A stretch of DNA of 19,831 nucleotides from Pseudomonadota bacterium (lineage in GTDB: Bacteria; Pseudomonadota; Alphaproteobacteria; Rhizobiales; Rhizobiaceae). The position numbers were made by a program, and so were the translations under genes. The stretch lies in NCBI GenBank assembly GCA_023422735.1, contig JAFAGL010000093.1:1-19831 (forward strand). The letters run 5' to 3'. The notes beneath the pieces are model-generated. The model saw only the letters and a program-made list of their open reading frames with translations, made no database searches and was not told where the DNA came from. Of this stretch, positions 13,963-19,831 are shown piece after piece (within the stretch, counting starts at the first letter, position 1; each line of letters starts with the position of its first letter).

Positions 13963-14756
13963 GCAGCACCTCCGCGCAGCTTGCTGTCGGCCAGGTCATG
14001 CGCATTTTTCGTGACCTTGTTGAGGGACTGCGTCACGTATTGGCGCAACGTCTCCATCTGCGCGTCATCAGCGTCTTCAGGCACCTGGATCGGGTCGCCC
14101 AACACCATGGCGCAACGCCCGAACGGAAGGCTAATCGTCATCTTGTCCCAGCTGCGCTGCACAGTCTTTCGGCGACTACTGGCATAGGCCGCCGGAAAGA
14201 TCGGGCGCCCGGAAATACGCGCAAGCATCACGATACCCAATCCCGCGTCACGTGGTGTCCCATTCGGAATATCGGCGACCATTGCCACGGATCGGCCCGC
14301 ATCGAGGGATTTCTTGAGAGCGAGCAATGCGCGCGCGCCTCCTTTTTCCACCGAACGCTTGGCGCTCCGTCCGCCCGATCCGCGCACGATCCCCACCCCA
14401 AAACGCTTCATGACAAGCGCGTTCATTTCGGCATCGCTGCTGCGAGACACCATGACGTCGATGGGATGCTCTTTGGGATAAAGTGTCGGATACATCAGAT
14501 GCTGACCGTGCCAAACGGCGTAAATCGCCGGGCCATCCTCCGCCATGGATTGGGCGAGATCGCTTGACCCGGCGACCAGACGATTCGTGTGGCCGACGAA
14601 TTTCAAGCCATTGCCGATCAGAAACGCAAGCGCGTGCTTCACCACTGCCGAACCGGCCAGTGGACGACGAATGCCACGCCACACATCCTTGATAATACGC
14701 GGCGTGCGACGGCGCTTCGGCGCCTGCCGCCTGCCTTGTGCATTTGTCATCGTCAC
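13959..14756 (-). CDS. DUF374 lysophospholipid-type acyltransferase (LpxJ-related family)
   Basis: A 265-aa protein of DUF374, part of the LPLAT acyltransferase superfamily. A basic N-terminus (10-20) is followed by a hydrophobic helix (about 37-53). The first conserved block is AVWHGQHLMYP, with His83 as presumed catalytic residue. VSRSSDAEM (103-111), VRGSGGR (124-130) and ADIPNGTPRDAGLGIVMLA (161-179) follow. The last block aligns with the usual DGPRGP element of the family but is altered. DUF374 includes LpxJ, a lipid A secondary acyltransferase of Campylobacter and Helicobacter, and its position directly before waaA and lpxK supports a lipid A role here. That role is inference. The GTG at 14756 overlaps the DUF4170 stop by 4 bp; ATG at 14750 is an alternative start. 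Confidence 0.9.
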   Translation of the reverse strand: MTMTNAQGRRQAPKRRRTPRIIKDVWRGIRRPLAGSAVVKHALAFLIGNGLKFVGHTNRLVAGSSDLAQSMAEDGPAIYAVWHGQHLMYPTLYPKEHPIDVMVSRSSDAEMNALVMKRFGVGIVRGSGGRSAKRSVEKGGARALLALKKSLDAGRSVAMVADIPNGTPRDAGLGIVMLARISGRPIFPAAYASSRRKTVQRSWDKMTISLPFGRCAMVLGDPIQVPEDADDAQMETLRQYVTQSLNKVTKNAHDLADSKLRGGAA

Positions 14757-15004
14757 GCTTCGGGTGCCGATGCCACTTCCGGTTCGAGAAGGCGATGCAG
14801 ATGAACGATGAAATAGCGCATATGCGCGTTATCGACCGTTTCCTGTGCCTTGGAGCGCCAAGCGCGCTCCGCTGAATTGTAGTCCGGAAAGATGCCCACA
14901 ATGTCTAGACCGTCCAGATCGCGGAAGGTCACGCCTTTCAAGGATGAGAGCTCCCCGCCAAACACCAGGTGCAGGAGTTGCTTGGGTTCTGTTTGTTCCG
15001 TCAT
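14753..15004 (-). CDS. DUF4170 domain protein
   Basis: An 83-aa protein of DUF4170, seen in rhizobia in this gene neighbourhood. The core runs LLHLVFGGEL, FRDLDGLDIVGIFPDYNSAERAWRSKAQETVDNAHMRYFIVHLHRLLEP, an alternating strand/helix pattern like a small ferredoxin-type or dimeric sensor fold. There is no signal peptide or membrane span. I chose ATG at 15004 over TTG at 15016 because GGAG lies 6 nt upstream of the ATG; the TTG itself lies next to that site. Its stop overlaps the DUF374 start by 4 bp, so both proteins are probably made together. No biochemical function is known to me; a regulatory or accessory role in lipid A or Kdo assembly is only suggested by place. Confidence 0.87.
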   Translation of the reverse strand: MTEQTEPKQLLHLVFGGELSSLKGVTFRDLDGLDIVGIFPDYNSAERAWRSKAQETVDNAHMRYFIVHLHRLLEPEVASAPEA

Positions 15005-15063
15005 GCGAGACTCCAATTCATAAATGTTGGAAAGAACGATCTATATGGGAAATCGGCTGATCG

Positions 15064-15864
15064 TCACCGGGTTTTTCCCAGGACAATGGCCAGTTTCTCC
15101 AAAAGCTCGCCGCTTCCCGCCGCCAGGGGTCCATGCTTGACGTTTCTGGTGGCATATCTGAGACGCTCGCCAGTCGCGTCGATGATGCGTCCGCCAGCCT
15201 CTTGCAAAATGAGGTCGGCAGCAGCGAGATCCCAATCATGCGAATTGGGCTTAACGAAGGTGGCATCGATTTCACCGCGTGCCACCATCGCGATGCGATA
15301 AGCAAGCGAGGGAATGTAAGAAACGGATCGCGAAGTTTCACGATCCATCGGGTCGAGCAGGTCGATCATGGCTTTCGGCCCGCCAATTGCCGGATGCGCG
15401 GTCACTGCCGGGACCTGGACTGCCGCTCCGTTCAAGCGCGCGCCCCCATCGAGGACCGCTTCGAAGACTTCGCTTTTGGCAGGACAATCCAGCACGCCTG
15501 CGACGGGGCGCCCATCTTGCACCACGCCAATGGATACGCACCAGGTCGCCTTGTTTCCAATAAATGCACGCGTCCCGTCGATGGGATCCACGACGAAGGT
15601 TCTCTTGGCGGAAAGGCGATCAGGAGAATCGGGGGTTTCTTCCGATAACCAGCCATAATCAGGCCGAGCGGCAAGAAGTGTTTCGCGCAAAAACTTGTCG
15701 ACCGCGAAATCGGCTTCGCTCACAGGCGATTGGCCCTCTTTCCACCAGACTTCCGGTTCTTTGCGGAAGTAGCGCATGGCTATCTCTCCCGCTTCGCGCG
15801 CAGCGTCGCAAATCAGGCGCAGATCATCGCAATTGCGCGAAGCTATCGTGTCAGCTTCCCGCAA
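15064..15864 (-). CDS. cysQ: Inositol-monophosphatase family enzyme, likely 3'(2'),5'-bisphosphate nucleotidase CysQ
   Basis: A 266-aa member of the Mg-dependent, Li-sensitive phosphatase family. Metal-ligand motifs are present: the SEADFAVD stretch (49-56), LSEET (73-77), DPIDGTRAF (93-101), and a C-terminal HDWDLAAADLILQEAGG. It should hydrolyse a 3'-phosphate such as PAP from sulfate assimilation, with inositol or sugar phosphates as alternatives. The start is TTG at 15864: GAGGGG lies 7 nt upstream, inside the end of pmbA, giving a 14-bp overlap and coupled translation. A gap of about 60 bp without a clear promoter or terminator leads to DUF4170, so it is probably in the same operon. The family is certain, the substrate only likely. 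Confidence 0.9.
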   Translation of the reverse strand: MREADTIASRNCDDLRLICDAAREAGEIAMRYFRKEPEVWWKEGQSPVSEADFAVDKFLRETLLAARPDYGWLSEETPDSPDRLSAKRTFVVDPIDGTRAFIGNKATWCVSIGVVQDGRPVAGVLDCPAKSEVFEAVLDGGARLNGAAVQVPAVTAHPAIGGPKAMIDLLDPMDRETSRSVSYIPSLAYRIAMVARGEIDATFVKPNSHDWDLAAADLILQEAGGRIIDATGERLRYATRNVKHGPLAAGSGELLEKLAIVLGKTR

Positions 15865-17191
15865 GCGTCATCCCCTCGATCAACAAAGTCGGCGCTGCCG
15901 TTCCAAAGTTCCGGTCTATATCAGACGCCGGCACCATGCGCGTGAACATGGCCTTGAGGTTGGACGCGATCGTCACCTCGGCCACCGGATAAGCCAATTC
16001 GCCTTTGTCTATCCAGAAGCCGGAAGCGCCGCGGCTATACTCACCTGTGATCATGTTGACGCCTTGGCCAAATACTTCCGTCACGTAAAAGCCCGATGCA
16101 AGCCCGGCAATCAGATCTTGTGGCGAAACCTCGCCCGGTTCAATTGCCAGATTTGTGGATGAGGGATTGACCGACGAGCCGGATCGCGCACCACGCCCAT
16201 TTGTTACCGTCCCCAGTTCGCGCGCGACCGAGGTCGACAGGAACCAGTTCCGCAAGACACCTTGTTCCACCATGACCATCCGCTCGCCGCGCACGCCTTC
16301 GCCGTCGAAAGGCCGCGAAGCGGAGCCGCGAAGGCGCGTTGGATCGTCTGTTACGGTAATGCCAGCGGAAGCCACCTGCTGGCCCATTTTGTCGCGAAGG
16401 AAACTGGTCTTGCGCGCAACCGAAGCGCCGTTGATCGCGCTCGCAAGATGACCGGCGATACCGCGCGAAACACGCGGATCGAACACGACATTGACCGATC
16501 CAGTTTTCGCCCTTTGCGGCTTCAAGCGCCGAACCGCACGCTCACCTGCCCGTTGGCCGATCTCTTCAGGATCATCCAGCTCGCTGAAATGTATCCGCGA
16601 GGAAAAGTCGTAATCACGCTCCATGCCGGTACCTTCTCCGGCAATCACGCTGACGGAGCGCGAAAAACGCGACGCTACATATTGGCCGGTAAACCCGTGT
16701 GAGGTGGCAAGAACCAGTCCGCCATAACCGAACCCCGCACTGGCCCCCGACGAATTGGTGACTCCCTTGACCGACAAGGCGGCCTCTTCGGCCGCCAAAG
16801 CAGTTTCTCGCAAGGCATCGCCGGAAAGCTCTGTGGGATCATACAAATCTAGATCCGCGATTCCGGTGGCGAGCGCTGCACGATCCGCAAGCGACTGATA
16901 CGGATCTTCAGGCGAAACCCTTGCCATAGCAACCGCACGTTCGGCCAAGGCATGGATGTCCGCGCCCGCATTGGCGGAAATGTTTGCGACGCTTTGCCCG
17001 ACGAAGACGCGCAGCGAGATGTCGTCGCTTTCTGAGGATTCCGTGTTCTCAACTTTGCCAAGCCGGACCGATACGCCGACCGACCGACCACGCACGGCCA
17101 CCGCGTCAGCAGCATCCGCACCCGCCGCTTTCGCCGCCTCAACCAGTGCCGCAACCTGATCGACAAGTTTATCGGCTGGGGAAACGGGCAT
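15851..17191 (-). CDS. pmbA: TldE/PmbA-family metallopeptidase subunit
   Basis: A 446-aa TldD/TldE-family protein. It has the N-terminal domain with helix LVDQVAALVEAAKAAGADAADAVAVRG, VRLGKVENTESSESDDISLRVFVG, and the C-terminal part with GSASRPFDGEGVRGERMVMVEQGVLRNWFLST, GEYSRGASGFWIDKGELAYPVAEVTIASNL and the NFGTAAPTLLIEGMTLAG end typical of PmbA. There is no HEXXXH zinc motif, which marks it as the TldE partner; TldD, the catalytic half, is not in the window. TldD/E process modified peptides and degrade unfolded peptides in the cytoplasm. The reading frame stays open to 17296, but I chose ATG at 17191, because AGGA lies 7 nt upstream and homologues begin there. It heads the lipid A operon after a gap of about 114 bp. 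Confidence 0.93.
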   Translation of the reverse strand: MPVSPADKLVDQVAALVEAAKAAGADAADAVAVRGRSVGVSVRLGKVENTESSESDDISLRVFVGQSVANISANAGADIHALAERAVAMARVSPEDPYQSLADRAALATGIADLDLYDPTELSGDALRETALAAEEAALSVKGVTNSSGASAGFGYGGLVLATSHGFTGQYVASRFSRSVSVIAGEGTGMERDYDFSSRIHFSELDDPEEIGQRAGERAVRRLKPQRAKTGSVNVVFDPRVSRGIAGHLASAINGASVARKTSFLRDKMGQQVASAGITVTDDPTRLRGSASRPFDGEGVRGERMVMVEQGVLRNWFLSTSVARELGTVTNGRGARSGSSVNPSSTNLAIEPGEVSPQDLIAGLASGFYVTEVFGQGVNMITGEYSRGASGFWIDKGELAYPVAEVTIASNLKAMFTRMVPASDIDRNFGTAAPTLLIEGMTLAGS

Positions 17192-17305
17192 GACAAAATC
17201 CTGGAAGAAGACGCGGGATGCGAAGCGAGGCCACGCATCTGCCTCATCTATGGTCCGCAACGCCTGTTCGCAATGACGCAATTCGCGCTTTTGCATTCGC
17301 AGGTG

Positions 17306-18190
17306 TCATGCTGCAGTTTTAATTGCACCTTCGATGGCTCGTTTCAAATCATCTTTCACCGAAACGGTTTCGGCCAAAACCCTGTCGATTTTCAGAAAAT
17401 CGAGCGCCCTGTAGCGCGTTCCGGGCCTCAAATAGATTTCCGGCGGGCGCTCTTTCATCTTCATCTGGTTGATGGCCTGCATCATGATCTGGTTTGCACC
17501 CAAGAGCATGTCCATTGATTTCGGTGCGCGTCCGGCGTCTTCCATCGGATCGCCAATCACATCGATGGCAATCACGATGTCGGCCGCATCCGCCACCAGA
17601 TCGAACGGCACCGGATTGCAAATGCCGCCATCGATCAGCATTCGCCCGCTTCGCGAAACCGGACTGAAGATTGCCGGGATCGCCGCCGATGCGCAGAGCG
17701 CAGAATGCAAATCGCCCGTGTCGATCACAACAAGCTCCTGCTTGTAGAAATCGGTTGCGGTCACCTTCAAGGGAATCTGCAGCTCTTCAAATGTTTCAGG
17801 CAGTGCATCCGGAAGGAATGCTGCCAGAATGCGCTGCAAATTAAACTGGCTGACCCGCAAGCCCGACGAAACCAGATCATTGAACGTCCCGGGTCTCGCA
17901 CTCCAGATGCGCTTGGTCAATTCAGACCGCTTGCACAGGACGCCACGAGCGAACTCACGAATATCGACTCCGCTCAAACCAGCTGCCATCGACGCGCCGA
18001 GAATAGCACCAATGGACGAGCCGGCAATTGCAACAGGTTTGATGCCGAGCTCGTCGAGGACTTCGATGACATGGATATGAGCAAGCCCGCGCGCGCCACC
18101 CCCGCCAAAAGCGACAGCGAAGCTTGGGCCAGACTGTCGCGCCGCGTGTAACGGCTTGGTTTCGATCCTTTCCACGACATCGAAACTCAT
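17306..18190 (-). CDS. Patatin-like phospholipase (RssA/YchK type)
   Basis: A 294-aa patatin-fold hydrolase. The oxyanion loop GGGGARG (29-35), nucleophile elbow GSSIG with Ser59 (57-61) and the dyad aspartate in DGG (Asp187) are all intact, so a Ser-Asp lipid acyl hydrolase is expected. There is no signal peptide or membrane helix, so it is likely cytoplasmic unless exported by another route. I chose ATG at 18190 over GTG at 18211 because GGAG lies 6 nt upstream. That site falls within the last codons of the M16 gene, whose stop is a single base away, so translation is probably coupled. The substrate is unknown. ExoU-like toxins share the fold, but the short single-domain form here matches housekeeping RssA-type proteins better. 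Confidence 0.92.
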   Translation of the reverse strand: MSFDVVERIETKPLHAARQSGPSFAVAFGGGGARGLAHIHVIEVLDELGIKPVAIAGSSIGAILGASMAAGLSGVDIREFARGVLCKRSELTKRIWSARPGTFNDLVSSGLRVSQFNLQRILAAFLPDALPETFEELQIPLKVTATDFYKQELVVIDTGDLHSALCASAAIPAIFSPVSRSGRMLIDGGICNPVPFDLVADAADIVIAIDVIGDPMEDAGRAPKSMDMLLGANQIMMQAINQMKMKERPPEIYLRPGTRYRALDFLKIDRVLAETVSVKDDLKRAIEGAIKTAA

Positions 18191-18191
18191 T

Positions 18192-19682
18192 CTATTCTCC
18201 GGTATCTGCACCGTTGTCCGATGGTTCCTGGCCAGGCGTCATCACCGGCGAAGAACTCTCTTCAGCCGGAGCAGGTGCCCGGGTCGGCGCAGGTACCGGC
18301 TCGGATGTTTTCGATGCCTTGTCCTTTGGGCCGACGATCATGATGGCAGGCTTGGCAGTTAATAGCCGCTTTGCCTCTTCCTTGACCTCATCAAGAGTGA
18401 CTGCATGGATCAGTCCTTCCCGGCGCGTGATATAGTCGATCCCGAGAGCTTCGAGTTGGATCTGCGTCAAGGTCGCGGCAATCGAACCCGAGCTGTCGAG
18501 ATTATTGATCGCATAAGCGCCGATTGTATAGCGCTTGGCCTTATCCAGTTCCTCTTGCGTAGGCCCTTGTTCGGCCATCTGCTTAATCTGGTCTTCGATC
18601 ACTTGCAGCGCTTCCGCAGAACGATCGGAACGCGTGGCGGTGCCGATCCCGAGAAGCTCGGAATAACGCTGGGTCGCCAGTGACGAGCCAACACCATATG
18701 CAAGGCCGCGCTTTTCACGCACTTCCTCGAACAAGCGCGAAGAGAAGGTGCCGCCTCCCAGAACCTCATTCATGAGATAGGCTGCAAAAAAGCCGGGATC
18801 CTTTCGCTTGACACCGGGATAAGCCATCTGGATGCTCGCCTGCGGCAGATCGTAATCGATCTTGATCATCTGATCGAACTTGGGTTGAGCTTCTGGAATA
18901 GAGCGTAATTCAGCCTTTTCCGGCAATTCGCCAAACACCTTGTCGAGATAGGTCTTCAAGGTTTCGGCATCCATCGCGCCCACCACGCTGACAACAAGAT
19001 TGTCGCGCGCGAACAGTGCTTTGTGCATGGCGCGAAGATCTTCGCGCGTCAGGCTGGCCACGCTTTGCGCGCCACCATCTTCCTGGCGCGCGTAAGGATG
19101 GTCACCGTATATTGCACGGCTCCAGGCGATGCGGCTTTGTTCCTGCGGGTCGCGTGAACGCGCAGCGATCGACGCCAACATCTGCGAGCGGATCCGTTCG
19201 ACGGGTTCCTGATCGAAGCGTGGGCTTTGAACTGCCATCGCCAGAAGATCGAAACCCTCAGGCAGATCTTCGTCGACGGCGCGGAAAGACCCCATGATCT
19301 CGTCTTGTGAAGACGTGAAGCTGATCTCGGCGCCGGAGTCGTCCAACCGGGTCTGGAAAGCTTCACGATCAAGGTCTCCGGCGCCTTCATCGAACAGGCC
19401 GGACATCAAAGTCGCCAGACCTTCCTTGCCGGCCGGGTCCTGTACTGTGCCGCCCTTGAAGGCAAACCGCATGGAAACAATCGGAACCGAGTAATCTTCC
19501 ACGAGCCAGGCGGTGATGCCTGACTGGCTTTTGACTTCCTGAATGGAAACGTCGGCACGCGCCATGAATGGCTGGAGAGCAACGAAGGTAAACGCCAGCA
19601 GCGTCGTAATGAGAGCTATCTTCAACCGATTCGTGGTCGATGCCAGATCAACGGAGTTTGCGATAACATGAATACGGCTCAA
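18192..19682 (-). CDS. M16 peptidase-like protein, non-catalytic subunit, periplasmic
   Basis: A 496-aa M16 (pitrilysin/MPP-like) protein. A signal peptide covers about residues 18-43 with a likely cut after AxA (MARA). Where the active enzymes have the zinc/catalytic HxxEH after GLA, this protein has Thr91-Leu-Met-Ser94-Gly95, so all three key residues are missing. The C-terminal substrate-binding Arg325-Gly-Leu-Ala-Tyr329 motif is kept. That is the pattern of the MPP-alpha-type partner in heterodimeric M16B peptidases. The final 45 residues form a Pro/Ala/Glu tail. The start is TTG at 19682, selected by a very strong GGGAGG 7 nt upstream; it overlaps the stop of the preceding M16 gene (TTGA). 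An ATG further upstream would place the start inside that gene. Confidence 0.9.
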   Translation of the reverse strand: MSRIHVIANSVDLASTTNRLKIALITTLLAFTFVALQPFMARADVSIQEVKSQSGITAWLVEDYSVPIVSMRFAFKGGTVQDPAGKEGLATLMSGLFDEGAGDLDREAFQTRLDDSGAEISFTSSQDEIMGSFRAVDEDLPEGFDLLAMAVQSPRFDQEPVERIRSQMLASIAARSRDPQEQSRIAWSRAIYGDHPYARQEDGGAQSVASLTREDLRAMHKALFARDNLVVSVVGAMDAETLKTYLDKVFGELPEKAELRSIPEAQPKFDQMIKIDYDLPQASIQMAYPGVKRKDPGFFAAYLMNEVLGGGTFSSRLFEEVREKRGLAYGVGSSLATQRYSELLGIGTATRSDRSAEALQVIEDQIKQMAEQGPTQEELDKAKRYTIGAYAINNLDSSGSIAATLTQIQLEALGIDYITRREGLIHAVTLDEVKEEAKRLLTAKPAIMIVGPKDKASKTSEPVPAPTRAPAPAEESSSPVMTPGQEPSDNGADTGE

Positions 19683-19831
19683 GACTTTTCCTCCCCCGCT
19701 GGCAGAAGATAGCTGCTCACGCCTGGCTTCTTGTCGATATATTGCTGGGCAGCGCGCTGGATCTGTTCGGCTGTCACAGCACGAATACGATCCGGCCATT
19801 CATTGACGTCTTCAATATCGCTGCCGGTCGT
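19679..19831 (-). CDS. M16 peptidase, C-terminal fragment (cut by window edge)
   Basis: The last 50 codons of a gene that continues beyond the right edge, read without a stop to base 19831. The segment DVNEWPDRIRAVTAEQIQRAAQQYIDKKPGVSSYLLPA is typical of the C-terminus of alphaproteobacterial M16B peptidases (the 'WPxRIxAVTA' and 'YLLPA' elements). It is directly followed, with a 4-bp TTGA overlap, by the HxxEH-less M16 protein, so this upstream gene is expected to be the catalytic member. Its active-site region is outside the window and cannot be checked here. Confidence 0.85.
   Translation of the reverse strand, partial: TTGSDIEDVNEWPDRIRAVTAEQIQRAAQQYIDKKPGVSSYLLPAGEEKS

Noticed and set aside
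12598..14187. A 529-codon open frame on the plus strand across waaA
   Set aside because: It lies opposite waaA and parts of lpxK and DUF374, which show clear family motifs in the minus strand. Its translation is Arg/His/Pro-rich without a recognisable domain. Long antisense frames are common in DNA of this base composition.
17192..17296. Upstream extension of pmbA to an ATG at 17296
   Set aside because: The extra 35 residues do not look like a TldE N-terminus, and the ATG at 17191 has a better ribosome binding site and matches the usual family start.
18211..18211. GTG start for the patatin gene
   Set aside because: The ATG at 18190 has GGAG at ideal distance; the GTG would lie within the M16 gene with no comparable site.
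1..19831. CRISPR array, transposase, toxin-antitoxin or restriction/defence locus
   Set aside because: Read on both strands, I found no regularly spaced repeats and no proteins with the relevant motifs. The only mobile-element signal is the phage-like fragment at the left edge.

Overview
The window looks like chromosomal DNA from an alphaproteobacterium of the order Hyphomicrobiales (Rhizobiales). The reasons are gene order and families: a pmbA/tldE - cysQ-like phosphatase - DUF4170 - DUF374 - waaA - lpxK run converging on mutL - DUF2093, a tandem pair of M16 peptidases, and a Rhizobium/Brucella-like O-antigen priming set. I cannot name the genus from the sequence alone.

Layout. 1-766: the left edge carries an open frame with a phage prohead-protease/capsid-like segment, then about 185 bp of non-coding DNA with direct and inverted repeats, ending at the 3' end of a tRNA-Gln(CUG) on the minus strand (767-840). 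This is the arrangement left when a phage or island integrates into a tRNA 3' end. 1038-1566 (minus): a two-gene unit of a 104-aa unknown protein and a 47-aa single-span membrane protein, closed by a strong intrinsic terminator. 1851-5470: three genes that together fit synthesis of UDP-N-acetylquinovosamine-type sugar and its transfer to undecaprenyl phosphate, the first step of O-antigen assembly: a membrane UDP-HexNAc 4,6-dehydratase (minus), and divergently an SDR 4-reductase/epimerase and a small PglC-like phosphoglycosyl transferase (plus). 5539-5939: a single-domain DUF442/TIGR01244 phosphatase or sulfurtransferase with its terminator. 5976-7178 (minus): glutaryl-CoA dehydrogenase.

7342-11556 (plus): a membrane GGDEF-EAL protein with both active sites intact, mutL (possibly leaderless) and a DUF2093 protein, ending in a terminator that overlaps the 3' end of lpxK. 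11627-17191 (minus): a tightly packed operon pmbA - cysQ-like - DUF4170 - DUF374 acyltransferase - waaA - lpxK, with start/stop overlaps at most junctions. It adds the lipid A 4'-phosphate and Kdo and contains a DUF374 protein that may be a lipid A acyltransferase. 17306-19831 (minus): a patatin-like phospholipase translationally coupled behind two M16 peptidase genes. The second M16 gene has lost all three residues of the zinc/catalytic motif; the first is cut by the window edge.

The dominant theme is the cell envelope: O-antigen priming, lipid A and Kdo, and a periplasmic M16 pair. I saw no CRISPR array, transposase, toxin-antitoxin pair or recognisable defence system. The best candidates for something undescribed are the DUF4170/DUF374 part of the lipid A operon, the 104-aa/47-aa unit, and the tRNA-Gln junction with its repeats.
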